Assembly: GCA_902491055.1 (NCBI GenBank)
Contig: CABUGI010000008.1
Location: forward strand, 1-36,774
Direction of reading: 5' to 3'
Origin: an uncultured Collinsella sp.
GTDB lineage: Bacteria > Actinomycetota > Coriobacteriia > Coriobacteriales > Coriobacteriaceae
Length of the DNA stretch: 36,774 nucleotides
Positions within the stretch are counted from its first letter, which is position 1; the number at the start of each line of letters is the position of its first letter. The position numbers and the translations under genes are program-made. The notes below the pieces were generated by a model, which worked only from the letters and a program-made list of their open reading frames with translations, ran no database searches and was not told the origin of the DNA. Shown in pieces: positions 1 to 7,200 of this stretch.

Positions 1-2
1 GG

Positions 3-90
3 GTCGAGGCGGGGCTCCCGCTCGATTGGGACAGGCAGGCCTTCGAGGCCGAGCGCAAAATGGATTCTAAAAAACACCTTGCCAAATAGG
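3..90 (+). CDS. 3' end of an unidentified gene
   Basis: The frame beginning at base 3 is open from the window edge to a TAG at 88-90. It encodes a 28-residue acidic/basic tail that starts VEAGLPLDWD and ends KKHLAK. The start lies outside the window. The charged composition and the hairpin just downstream suit a genuine C-terminus, but no family can be recognised from so short a piece. It converges on the leftward zinc ATPase gene. Confidence 0.5.
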
Positions 91-102
91 AGCGTCAGCG
101 CG

Positions 103-147
103 AGGCCCGCCTTTCCGTTGCTCCGCAGGAGCAGGAAAGACGGGCCT
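103..147. terminator. Hairpin between convergent genes
   Basis: An interrupted inverted repeat pairs AGGCCCG (103-109) with CGGGCCT (141-147), with inner pairing of CTTTCC/GGAAAG and GCTCC/GGAGC. It lies between the end of the rightward partial gene and the end of the leftward ATPase. Neither side has a clear T-tract, so it may be a bidirectional terminator or an mRNA-stabilising hairpin. Confidence 0.45.
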
Positions 148-204
148 CATGCGCGAGGACGTTTTCAAAGCCAAGCCCGACCCCGGCTGGAGGGGCCACG
201 AGTG

Positions 205-2157
205 CTACAGGTTCTTGACACCCATCGCGCGCATGGCGTTCAGGATGGCGATGATCGCCACGCCCACGTCGCCAAAGACGGCAAGCCACATATTGGCGAT
301 GCCGAGCGCCGCCAGCACCAAAATCAGCAGCTTAATCCCCAGCGCGAAGATGATATTCTGCCAGACAATCGTCATGGTCTTGCGCGCCACGCGGATCGCG
401 CGGGAGATGTTGGACGGCTTGTCATCCATGAGCACCACGTCGGCGGCCTCAATCGCAGCATCGGAGCCCATGGCGCCCATGGCAATGCCCACATCGGCGC
501 GGGTGAGCACGGGCGCGTCGTTGATGCCGTCGCCGACAAATGCGAGCTTGCCCTTGCCGCTTTCGGCCGCGAGCAGCGCTTCAACACGCTCGACCTTATC
601 ACCCGGCAGCAGTTGCGCATGGAACTCGTCGAGGCCGAGCTGCTTGGCCACCGCAGCAGCCACTTCCTCGCGGTCGCCCGTGAGCATAACGGTGCGCTTG
701 ACGCCGGCGGAGTGCAGATCGCGGATCGTCTGCTCGGCATCGGCCTTAACGGTGTCTGCAATCACGATGTGGCCGGCGTACACGCCGTCAACGAGCACAT
801 GCAGAATCGTTCCAACGACCTCGCAATCGGGCGCTTCGACTCCGGCCGCGGCGAGCATCTTTGCGTTGCCGACGACGACGTGCTTGCCGTCGATGGTTGC
901 CGTCACGCCGTGGCCCGCGTCGTTGGCGGAGTCGCTCACGCGTTTGGGGTCGACCTCGCCCTGGTAGGCGACACGCACGGACTGCGCGATGGGATGGTCG
1001 GAGAACGACTCCGCAAGGGCTGCGACCTCAAGCAACGACTGCTCGGTATAGCCTGCCTCGGGATGCACCGCGACCACCGAGAACGTGCCGTTGGTGAGGG
1101 TGCCTGTCTTGTCAAAGACGACGGTGTCCACGTCGGCGAGCGTCTCGAGGTAGTTAGAACCCTTGATGAGAACGCCCAGCTTGGAGGCGCCGCCGATGCC
1201 GCCAAAGAAGCTCAGCGGCACGCTGATCACGAGCGCGCACGGGCAGCTGACGACCAGGAAAGTCAGGCCGCGCAGAATCCAGTCGGACCAGGCACCGGTG
1301 ACCAGGCCGCCGCCAAGGGCGAGCACCGCGGCCGCGCCGGTGACGGCGGGGGTGTAGACGCGGGCGAAGCGTGTGATGAAGTTCTCGGTGCGTGCCTTCT
1401 TTTCGCTGGCATTCTCCACGAGCTCCAGGACGCGCGCGACGGTGGACTCGCCAAAGGGCTTGGTGGTGCGCACGTGGATGAGGCCCGTCATGTTGATGCA
1501 GCCGCTGATGATATCGTCGCCGGACTTGGCGGGGCGGGGGACTGACTCGCCCGTGAGCGCGGCGGTGTCGAGCTGGGTTTCGCCCTCGACGATGACGCCG
1601 TCGATAGGCACGCGCTCGCCGGGCTTGACCACGATCACGGTGCCGACGGCGATGTCATCGGGAAAGACCTGTTCGAGTGTGCCGTCGGCTTGCTCGACGT
1701 TAGCGTAGTCGGGCGCGATGTCCATCATGGCGCTGATTGACTTGCGGCTTTTGCCCACGGCATATGCCTGGAACAGCTCGCCGACCTGGTAGAACAGCAT
1801 GACGGCGGCGCCTTCGGCCATGTGCGGGTCGGTATCGGGGAAGAGCACCATGGTAAACGCGCCGATAGTCGCGACGGCCATGAGGAAGCTCTCGTCGAAG
1901 GCCTTGCCGCGGCGGATGTTATTGAATGCCTTTTGCAGTACGTCGTAGCCGGCAATCAAAAATGGCACGAGGAACAGCACGAAGCTGGCGTAGATGTCGC
2001 CCGGGGTACCGAATGCGGCGGCGAGGGTGCCGAGCTCATCGAGGGCGTACACCACGGCAAAAATGCCAAGCGCTACCAGGATGCGGTTGCGCTTATGCTC
2101 GAGTGACTCTTTTTTCTTGCGCTTCTTCTTTTTCTTCTTGGGGTCGGCGGTGGCCAT
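205..2157 (-). CDS. Heavy-metal P1B-type ATPase (zinc/cadmium/lead exporter type)
   Basis: A 650-residue P1B ATPase that should export divalent soft metals across the cytoplasmic membrane at the cost of ATP. Visible motifs are TGES at residues 202-205 (actuator domain), CPC at 305-307 in the transport helix, the phosphorylated Asp349 in DKTGT, an SDHP segment in the nucleotide domain, and GDGIND at 542-547. The CPC class together with a zinc-type ArsR regulator upstream points to Zn(II)/Cd(II)/Pb(II) rather than copper. There is no fused N-terminal metal-binding domain. Instead the N-terminus is a very lysine-rich stretch (about residues 6-16), and a free HMA protein is encoded just upstream. 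The start was set at the ATG at 2157 because GGGAGGA lies 9 bases ahead; an in-frame ATG at 2190 lies inside an operator and lacks a ribosome site. The metal specificity is inferred. Confidence 0.93.
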   Translation of the reverse strand: MATADPKKKKKKRKKKESLEHKRNRILVALGIFAVVYALDELGTLAAAFGTPGDIYASFVLFLVPFLIAGYDVLQKAFNNIRRGKAFDESFLMAVATIGAFTMVLFPDTDPHMAEGAAVMLFYQVGELFQAYAVGKSRKSISAMMDIAPDYANVEQADGTLEQVFPDDIAVGTVIVVKPGERVPIDGVIVEGETQLDTAALTGESVPRPAKSGDDIISGCINMTGLIHVRTTKPFGESTVARVLELVENASEKKARTENFITRFARVYTPAVTGAAAVLALGGGLVTGAWSDWILRGLTFLVVSCPCALVISVPLSFFGGIGGASKLGVLIKGSNYLETLADVDTVVFDKTGTLTNGTFSVVAVHPEAGYTEQSLLEVAALAESFSDHPIAQSVRVAYQGEVDPKRVSDSANDAGHGVTATIDGKHVVVGNAKMLAAAGVEAPDCEVVGTILHVLVDGVYAGHIVIADTVKADAEQTIRDLHSAGVKRTVMLTGDREEVAAAVAKQLGLDEFHAQLLPGDKVERVEALLAAESGKGKLAFVGDGINDAPVLTRADVGIAMGAMGSDAAIEAADVVLMDDKPSNISRAIRVARKTMTIVWQNIIFALGIKLLILVLAALGIANMWLAVFGDVGVAIIAILNAMRAMGVKNL

Positions 2158-2180
2158 GACTCGTATCCTCCCATTTGAAT

Positions 2181-2200
2181 GTATGAACACTCACTCATAT
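2181..2200. promoter_or_regulatory. ArsR/SmtB-type operator, copy 3, ahead of the ATPase gene
   Basis: GTATGAACACTCACTCATAT matches the two operators in the regulator promoter at most positions (left half ATGAAC, right half CTCATAT). It lies 24 bases before the ATPase start. A weak promoter (TTGCCG, 18 bases, TTATAT on the minus strand) overlaps it, suggesting the ATPase also has its own zinc-controlled promoter. Confidence 0.7.
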
Positions 2201-2210
2201 AATTTCGCGT

Positions 2211-2238
2211 GCAAAGGCCGCGGCAAGCGCGGCCTTGC
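2211..2238 (-). terminator. Hairpin between the HMA gene and the ATPase gene
   Basis: GCAA plus GGCCGC arms pair with GCGGCC plus TTGC across a short loop, directly after the HMA stop codon and before the third operator. No strong T-run follows on the minus strand. It could cause partial termination or protect the short upstream message, so that ATPase expression depends partly on its own promoter. Confidence 0.4.
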
Positions 2239-2257
2239 AGGTTGGCGTAAACCTGGG

Positions 2258-2476
2258 CTAGAGAATGATCTCGCAGTCCGGCTCGGCGTCGGCCGTAAAC
2301 TCTACAACGCGGTCGAGGACCTCGTCGAACTCGGTGTCATCGGCCTCGAGCGTCAGCTTCTGGGTCATAAAGTTGACGGACACGGATTTGACGCCCTCGA
2401 GCTTGGCCAGCTCGTCTTGAAGCTCGCGTGCGCAGTTGGCGCAGTCGATCTCGTCGAGTTTAAACTGCTTTTTCAT
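2258..2476 (-). CDS. Small heavy-metal-associated (HMA) domain protein
   Basis: A 72-residue free-standing HMA domain of the ferredoxin-like fold. The metal-binding loop reads IDCANC (Cys12, Cys15), a variant of the usual MxCxxC in which Asp precedes the first Cys; this is common in zinc/cadmium-type domains. A further Cys lies in the C-terminal tail (DCEIIL). It sits between the regulator and an ATPase that lacks its own N-terminal HMA domain, so it probably delivers metal to, or regulates, that pump in trans. The ribosome site is AAAGGAA, well placed before the ATG at 2476. Confidence 0.85.
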   Translation of the reverse strand: MKKQFKLDEIDCANCARELQDELAKLEGVKSVSVNFMTQKLTLEADDTEFDEVLDRVVEFTADAEPDCEIIL

Positions 2477-2538
2477 GGTGGGTTCCTTTCCCGTTTTTGC
2501 GGCTTGGGTGCAGGCCGCGCTGGTACCGTGGTTGGTTG

Positions 2539-2904
2539 CTATTCGCAGATATGGCTCATGCCCTGGTTGAGCATGGTGTAGACGTGATCGTCGGCAAGCG
2601 AGTAGAGGATGTTGCGGCCGTCGCGGCGGAACTTGACCAGGTGCGACTGCTTAAGCGTGCGCAGCTGGTGCGATACTGCCGACTGCGAGGTTTCGGTTGC
2701 CTCGGCGATTTCGGCCACGCAGAGCTCGCGGCCCATGAGGGCATAGAGAATCTTGATGCGCGTGGTGTCGCTGAAGACCTTGAACAGGTCAGCGAGGTCG
2801 TACAGCAGCTCCTCATCGGGAAGGTCCTCGGGCGAGCAGGTGGTGGGGACGATTGGCTCAGTGGCCTCGGTGTCGGGCTTCGTTTCATCAACGCAGACGC
2901 TCAT
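2539..2904 (-). CDS. ArsR/SmtB-family zinc-responsive repressor
   Basis: A 121-residue winged-helix repressor with the recognition helix around residues 71-87 (TSQSAVSHQLRTL). The C-terminal helix carries Asp105-x-His107 and His118-x2-Glu121. Number and spacing equal the alpha-5 zinc site of SmtB/CzrA, which marks a Zn(II) sensor. The alpha-3 segment reads ELCVAE with a single Cys (Cys62), so a CadC-type thiolate cluster is incomplete there, although an N-terminal Cys4 and Cys23 exist. It is first in the operon with the HMA protein and the ATPase. Its own promoter contains two operator copies, so it should repress itself and the pump until zinc is in excess. Confidence 0.92.
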   Translation of the reverse strand: MSVCVDETKPDTEATEPIVPTTCSPEDLPDEELLYDLADLFKVFSDTTRIKILYALMGRELCVAEIAEATETSQSAVSHQLRTLKQSHLVKFRRDGRNILYSLADDHVYTMLNQGMSHICE

Positions 2905-2918
2905 TGCAATATCCTTTC

Positions 2919-2938
2919 ATATGAACATGCGCTCATAT
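2919..2938. promoter_or_regulatory. ArsR/SmtB-type operator, copy 2, in the regulator leader
   Basis: ATATGAACATGCGCTCATAT is an imperfect inverted repeat (ATATGA/TCATAT). It lies between the promoter and the ribosome site of the regulator gene. It differs from the reverse complement of copy 1 at a single base. Confidence 0.8.
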
Positions 2939-2950
2939 AATTTACTTTCG

Positions 2951-2978
2951 ATTATATGAGTGCATGTTCATATGTCAA
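2951..2978 (-). promoter_or_regulatory. Promoter of the zinc operon with operator copy 1 embedded
   Basis: On the minus strand a consensus TTGACA (2978-2973) and TATAAT (2956-2951) are separated by 16 bases. The operator ATATGAGTGCATGTTCATAT (2954-2973, plus strand) fills the whole spacer, so bound repressor would exclude RNA polymerase. Confidence 0.85.
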
Positions 2979-3323
2979 TGACGTTCAGGTAATTCGTTGT
3001 ACAAAATGATGGGGAATAGTGGACGAGATCCCGGACTGAGCGTTTTTTGATAGTCGATGCCAAGGTGGGCACCCTCGTGCCGTGCAAAAAATGGAGTATT
3101 CTGCAACTATAGGGGGTCCGCTAATTTATTGCAGGTCATATAATGCAGTTCAAGAGTTATCTTAGGGTGTTGATCCGATGAGTTCTTCCTCAAATGTTGC
3201 CTAACGCTCTCACGCAAGAGCGTTTCGCTTCACATTTGGATCCACTCGAGGGTGATAGACACCCGACCCTGCTGAATATTCGCAATTTTGCACGTCGCTA
3301 GGGTACCTACCTTGTTAGCCGGC
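2979..3323. other. AT-richer intergenic stretch, no gene seen
   Basis: About 345 bases between the zinc operon promoter and the nuclease stop. It is clearly less GC-rich than its surroundings. I see a hairpin AACGCTC/GAGCGTT at 3203-3224 that may end the leftward nuclease transcript, a lone TATAAT at 3137-3142 without a good -35, and no open frame with a ribosome site. Confidence 0.5.
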
Positions 3324-4514
3324 CTAGTCTCCGACCCCGAAGACCCTGCCTTCGGGCGCGAGGCTGCTTGTTTGGGCAAATGATGGGCTGTCGGATTCGA
3401 CTGTCTGCATGTCATCGATTGCCGGAACTTCATTAATTGTCGGGTCATCCAGCGTGATGCCTTCGAGTGTTGCTTTTTCGAGGTCGATTCGTTGACGATC
3501 TTCGGAATCCTGGCGGAGCTGCTTCTGAATTCGCTTTTTCTCTTCTATAAACCTTCTGAGTACAAACTGTCTCAGGTCCTCTTGCATGATTTGAAAGTCT
3601 TTTGGCAGACACGAGGGGCGTACGCCCTCTTTCCGCTGGATTGCTTCCATGACCCTAACAAAAGAGCTGGCATGCATAAAGGAATAACGGCTGACGGTGA
3701 TGATTCCGTACCCCATGGACGCAAGTGCATTCTTGCGCTCCTCATCGATGGCGCGGTCTTCTTCCGCGTCATGATAAAAACCGTTGTATTCAATGTCTGT
3801 GCGAGATTTCTTTAGATACGCATCCATAAAGAACTTTTTGCGTCTCGTGAGATTCTTTGCGGCAGTGGTGACCTGCACCTCGTAATCGGTCTCAATTCCC
3901 TTAATACCAAGCCCTCCTTCGCTTTTGGGCAGCGTTAGCATCATGACAAATGCCGTTTCCATGGGAGACCGGCATCCGTCGCGCACACATTGGATCGCCT
4001 TTCGGGCAAGGGCCAGACCGTCGCATCTGGTAATGGAATTAAAGAACTGCTTTAACCTCTCGGTCGAGGTGAGCGCGAAACGCTCGGTATAGGAGGTGGA
4101 AGAGTCGGTTCCAAGGGAATAAGCGCCGCACAGTTCAAAGTAGTACTCCACTAGTTCGCGAAAAGAAAGATAGGTGGCGGCCTGAAGTGCGCAAAGCTCA
4201 ACGCCCACAATGAAGATGCCATCTTTGAGCTCTATAAAGCGTGAGTTCGAGAATCGTTTTGAAGAAACGTGGCATTGACAGTTCATTGCATAGCGCGCAT
4301 TCCTGCGATCAAACACCATCACCTCGAGGGAATCATTTGCGTCGAAGGAAACATCATGTTTGGTGAGCCATTCTGCGGCTGCGTCAAGGAGCGTTCCGGT
4401 GGGACATGATCCGTAAATCGCGGCAGGGCTACAGGACTCGATGCCTTTCGCAGACACCGAATACGCGGCCTGGTAGACCGCTTTTGCAGTGGTATGTGAC
4501 AATACGATACTCAT
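3324..4514 (-). CDS. Orphan Vsr/DUF559-like PD-(D/E)xK nuclease-fold protein
   Basis: A 396-residue protein with a likely restriction-endonuclease-like core in its second half. Candidate catalytic pieces are Glu186 in a helix (SPMETAF), Asp231, then Asp240-Ile-Glu242-Tyr-Asn-Gly245 with His248, followed by Asp253/Arg254 and a late strand IITVSR. That order resembles the Vsr/DUF559 pattern (helix Glu, strand Asp, Glu-x-Asn/Asp-Gly-x2-His). The N-terminus MSIVLSHTTA resembles a family I recall as common in Coriobacteriia. Residues 320-345 are a charged helix and the tail is acidic and probably disordered. No partner gene, methylase or toxin/antitoxin lies beside it. The gene is AT-richer than its neighbours, which suggests transfer. 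No ribosome site precedes the ATG, and an AT-rich TATATAT sits just upstream, so a leaderless message is possible. Family assignment is by motif only. Confidence 0.6.
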   Translation of the reverse strand: MSIVLSHTTAKAVYQAAYSVSAKGIESCSPAAIYGSCPTGTLLDAAAEWLTKHDVSFDANDSLEVMVFDRRNARYAMNCQCHVSSKRFSNSRFIELKDGIFIVGVELCALQAATYLSFRELVEYYFELCGAYSLGTDSSTSYTERFALTSTERLKQFFNSITRCDGLALARKAIQCVRDGCRSPMETAFVMMLTLPKSEGGLGIKGIETDYEVQVTTAAKNLTRRKKFFMDAYLKKSRTDIEYNGFYHDAEEDRAIDEERKNALASMGYGIITVSRYSFMHASSFVRVMEAIQRKEGVRPSCLPKDFQIMQEDLRQFVLRRFIEEKKRIQKQLRQDSEDRQRIDLEKATLEGITLDDPTINEVPAIDDMQTVESDSPSFAQTSSLAPEGRVFGVGD

Positions 4515-4865
4515 GATATATATCGTGTCAGCTAATGCCGTGTTGACAGCGCTGAGTGGAAAAGCCGTTTTAGAGGTCTAACCAAATGCTGTCCAAAAGC
4601 TTGACGCAATTATGGGTTGGTATGCCATAAATAAACGTTTTCGCAGCTCGGCTATAGCATAGAAATACTCAATTGCTGCACATTTGATATCGATGCATCA
4701 CCATCCGACAACGAATTGCGTGTCGGGAATTGGCCGAAATCGTTCAAAATGAGGGTTCAGAATTTGTGATGGCAGATCTATCTGTGGAACGTAGGGCGGC
4801 CCCGCTGCGGGGTTTCCCGCTGCGAGGCCGCTCGTGATCTACGCCGGAGTTTGTCGTAGACGTTT
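4515..4865. other. Intergenic stretch with hairpins, no gene seen
   Basis: About 350 bases. The part next to the nuclease is AT-rich and should hold its promoter (GATATATATC palindrome abutting the ATG). The part next to the exonuclease stop holds two hairpins: TCTACG/CGTAGA at 4838-4861 and a GC-rich one with arms GCGGCC/GGCCGC at 4796-4831. These probably end the leftward exonuclease transcript. No credible coding frame. Confidence 0.5.
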
Positions 4866-5834
4866 CTACTTGGCAAACAGGTTCTTGAGGTTGAACTCGG
4901 CCTGAACCGTGCGGAGCATGAGGTCGGTGTCGTCCAGGCCCAGGTGCTGCTCGTTGGCGTCGGCGGCGAGGGTTCCACGGCGGCGCGCCCAGTTCTCGAG
5001 CGCAGCGGGCGCGGATTCGCGGGGGAGCGAGCGCACATCGGCGTCCAGGCTGCGGCAGATCTGGCGCGAGTCGATGACGATAATCTTACCCGCGCGGCGT
5101 GCCTCGGCGTAACCGTCCAGATGAATTTTGAACCAGCTGTCCTCGAACGCGGCGTTATGCGCCATGTACGGGTACTTCTTCATAAGCTTGAGCAACTGCT
5201 TCTGCAGCTCCTTGTTCTCACGGAAGGGCGTTTTGCCGTCGATGTCGTCCCAAGTGATATGGTGGATATTCGACAGCGGCACATCTTCGCCGCGGTAGAT
5301 ATCGGGCAGGCCGCAGTAGTGTGCCTCGGCGTCGTGCGGGACGGCGTCGCTGGTGAGCTCCATGATCTCCCAGCCCACGTTGATGATATAGCCGCGCTCG
5401 GGTGCACGGCCGGTGGTCTCGATGTCGATACCGAGCACGGTGCCCTGGATGGGCTTGCGGGCGTAGGCCACGCCGAGCGCGTCGCGGTCGCCGCGGATCT
5501 CGCGCATGACGGACGCGGCGGTGCGCTTTTGCATCTTGCCGATGGCGGCGCAGGTGTCGGCGTCGGACAGGCCGCGCGAAAGCGTCGCGGGCGTCACGTT
5601 GCGCAGGCGTGCCTCGCCAATCTGGTCGCACAGGTCGCGGTTGCGGTCGGCCAGGTCGCGCACGGTGGCAAAGTCGAAGCCGGGGTCGCCCTCGGCGGTA
5701 AAGTACTCGGTCTCAAGCACCTTAAGGGCCTCTTCGCCCTTCTGGCGCTCGGACTCCATGGCGCCGTGATCGCCGTAGATAAACATGGGGATAAACGGCT
5801 GGCGCTCGTATTCGAGTGCTTGTGAAACGTTCAT
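4866..5834 (-). CDS. DEDDh-family 3'-5' exonuclease
   Basis: A 322-residue protein with a DnaQ-like exonuclease domain from about residue 132. Motif I is GIDIETTG (Asp137, Glu139), motif II is AHNAAFED (Asn227 to Asp232), and motif III is HLGLDD (His297, Asp302), the H-x4-D arrangement of the DEDDh group. These residues bind two metal ions for stepwise hydrolysis of DNA or RNA ends. The first 130 residues are a helical, charged region with no family I recognise. The start at 5834 has AAGGAG six bases upstream; the frame stays open further upstream but without a ribosome site. Role in repair or RNA turnover cannot be told from sequence. It is divergent from the metal exporter. Confidence 0.85.
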   Translation of the reverse strand: MNVSQALEYERQPFIPMFIYGDHGAMESERQKGEEALKVLETEYFTAEGDPGFDFATVRDLADRNRDLCDQIGEARLRNVTPATLSRGLSDADTCAAIGKMQKRTAASVMREIRGDRDALGVAYARKPIQGTVLGIDIETTGRAPERGYIINVGWEIMELTSDAVPHDAEAHYCGLPDIYRGEDVPLSNIHHITWDDIDGKTPFRENKELQKQLLKLMKKYPYMAHNAAFEDSWFKIHLDGYAEARRAGKIIVIDSRQICRSLDADVRSLPRESAPAALENWARRRGTLAADANEQHLGLDDTDLMLRTVQAEFNLKNLFAK

Positions 5835-5894
5835 AGGCTGCTCCTTGGACGGGCCGCGTCGCGCGGCTCGGTGGCATTGAGTTATGGCGAGATG

Positions 5895-5916
5895 ATAGTT
5901 TACCATGGGCAACTAT
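5895..5916. promoter_or_regulatory. MntR/DtxR-like palindrome between exonuclease and metal exporter
   Basis: ATAGTT (5895-5900) and AACTAT (5911-5916) flank TACCATGGGC, giving a 22-bp near-palindrome. The inner pattern GTTTACC/GGGCAAC loosely resembles manganese-regulator boxes of Gram-positive bacteria. It is 90 bases ahead of a probable metal exporter. Assignment to a regulator is inference. Confidence 0.4.
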
Positions 5917-5927
5917 TGGCATCGCGC

Positions 5928-5973
5928 CTAGGACAACTACAATACCCTAGTTGACCGCTAGGACTTTTACAAT
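5928..5973 (+). promoter_or_regulatory. Direct repeat CTAGGAC-n3-TACAAT, period 30
   Basis: CTAGGACAACTACAAT (5928-5943) recurs as CTAGGACTTTTACAAT (5958-5973), with starts exactly 30 bases apart, 32 bases ahead of the metal exporter ATG. The TACAAT parts could be -10 elements, and the paired CTAGGAC parts could bind a protein on one DNA face. Confidence 0.4.
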
Positions 5974-6005
5974 GCTGCCGAAAGACACGAAAGGTTCCAT
6001 CCGTC

Positions 6006-7094
6006 ATGGATTTGCTGATTGATATTCTGCTCGACGCCGGCAAGGACACGCTCTCGCTGATACCGTTCTTATTGGTGACATATTTGGCCCTCGAGATCCT
6101 GGAGCACGTCGCGGGCAACCGCGTTAACGGCGCCATCAAGCGTGCCGGAGCCGCGGGTCCCGTGGTTGGCTCGTTGCTGGGCATGGTGCCGCAGTGCGGC
6201 TTTTCGGCAATGGCGGCAACGCTGTACGCCGGTCGTGTCGTGACCTTGGGCACGTTGGTGGCGGTGTTCCTTTCGACCTCCGATGAGATGCTGCCGCTGT
6301 TGCTCGCCGAGCAGGTGCCCGTGCAGACCATGGCGATGCTTTTGGCTTCGAAGGCACTGATCGCGCTGATCACGGGCTTTATCGTGGACGCCGCCATTCG
6401 CGGCCTGCGTCGTAACGCTCGCGCGCATGCGGCGATTCGTCGTACCGTGTTGGGGACTACTGTCAATCCGGCGCACGTTAACTGCGCGCATGACGACCAC
6501 AGCGGCGGTGACATCATCGACGAGGTGGCCGAGGCGGGCGTGAGCGCCGATCACATCCATGAGCTGTGCGAGCGCGACCATTGCGGTTGCGATGAAGACG
6601 AGGACGAGCACGAACATGGACATGGCCACGATCACGGTCATGAGGACGAGCATGAACACCATGATGGCCACGGTCACTCCCGCTCTCACGAGGGCGCGCC
6701 CCTCCTGTCGATTATTCGCAGCGCCATCTCGCACACCGTGCAGGTATCGGTATTCATTTTTCTGGTGACGCTGATTCTGGTCGCCGTGCTCGAGACCTTC
6801 GGCGAGTCCGCGATCGAGCAGTTCCTGCGTGGCAACGAGACGCTCGCCGTCCTGGGTTCGGCGCTTGTCGGCCTGATTCCCAACTGCTCGGCCAGCGTCG
6901 TCATCACACAACTGTACCTGGAAGGCGCGCTGCAGCTGGCCCCGATGCTCGCCGGCACGCTCATCTCTGCTGGTGTGGGCTACCTGGTGCTGTTCCGCAC
7001 CAACCGCAGCGCCCGCGAAAACGTCCTGTTCCTGATCATGATGTACGTCATCGGTGCCGGCTGGGGCCTCATCCTATCCGCCGTTGGCCTTTAA
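6006..7094 (+). CDS. ArsP_2-type putative manganese/heavy-metal exporter
   Basis: A 362-residue integral membrane protein of the putative 10-helix metal exporter group (ArsP_2; often named putative manganese transporter or arsenic efflux protein). Two membrane halves carry matching signature loops, MVPQCGFSA near residue 60 and LIPNCSASV near residue 290, which suggests an inverted repeat with Cys64 and Cys294 at the transport path. Between them, residues about 160-228 form a long acidic and His-rich loop with more than a dozen His in HGHDHGH-like runs, plus the pair HCGC, typical of a cytosolic metal-binding or sensing loop. The start is ATG 6006; upstream AAAGG is loosely placed. Two operator-like sequences lie upstream. 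The transported ion is inferred, not shown. Confidence 0.8.
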   Translation: MDLLIDILLDAGKDTLSLIPFLLVTYLALEILEHVAGNRVNGAIKRAGAAGPVVGSLLGMVPQCGFSAMAATLYAGRVVTLGTLVAVFLSTSDEMLPLLLAEQVPVQTMAMLLASKALIALITGFIVDAAIRGLRRNARAHAAIRRTVLGTTVNPAHVNCAHDDHSGGDIIDEVAEAGVSADHIHELCERDHCGCDEDEDEHEHGHGHDHGHEDEHEHHDGHGHSRSHEGAPLLSIIRSAISHTVQVSVFIFLVTLILVAVLETFGESAIEQFLRGNETLAVLGSALVGLIPNCSASVVITQLYLEGALQLAPMLAGTLISAGVGYLVLFRTNRSARENVLFLIMMYVIGAGWGLILSAVGL

Positions 7095-7125
7095 GTAGAT
7101 TATTGGGACATGTCTTACGATCTAC
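7095..7125. repeat. Dispersed palindrome family II, copy a
   Basis: GTAGAT (7095-7100) and ATCTAC (7120-7125) enclose TATTGGGACATG. It begins directly after the exporter stop codon and resembles the element at 7162-7198. Likely a REP-like element. Confidence 0.5.
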
Positions 7126-7161
7126 CCCTGTGACCAGGGCATTCCCCGCTGCCAAAACAAA

Positions 7162-7198
7162 AAGGTAGATTTTTAGGCACGTCCCAAAAATCTACCTT
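7162..7198. terminator. Palindrome family II, copy b; bidirectional terminator candidate
   Basis: Perfect 13-bp arms AAGGTAGATTTTT (7162-7174) and AAAAATCTACCTT (7186-7198) enclose AGGCACGTCCC. It lies between the rightward exporter and the leftward DUF188 gene, three bases from the latter's stop, so it can end both transcripts. The loop shares GTCCC with other repeats in the window. Confidence 0.6.
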
Positions 7199-7200
7199 GG

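Noticed and set aside
79..1545. A 488-codon plus-strand frame opposite the P-type ATPase
   Set aside because: It has no family features, is rich in His, Arg and Asp, and mirrors the ATPase coding strand, which carries all catalytic motifs.
3137..3142. Isolated TATAAT as a promoter in the 2979-3323 gap
   Set aside because: No acceptable -35 lies at 15-19 bases and no plus-strand gene follows.
3492..3815. A 107-codon frame on the plus strand inside the nuclease gene
   Set aside because: It lies opposite the conserved nuclease core, lacks a ribosome site and matches no family.
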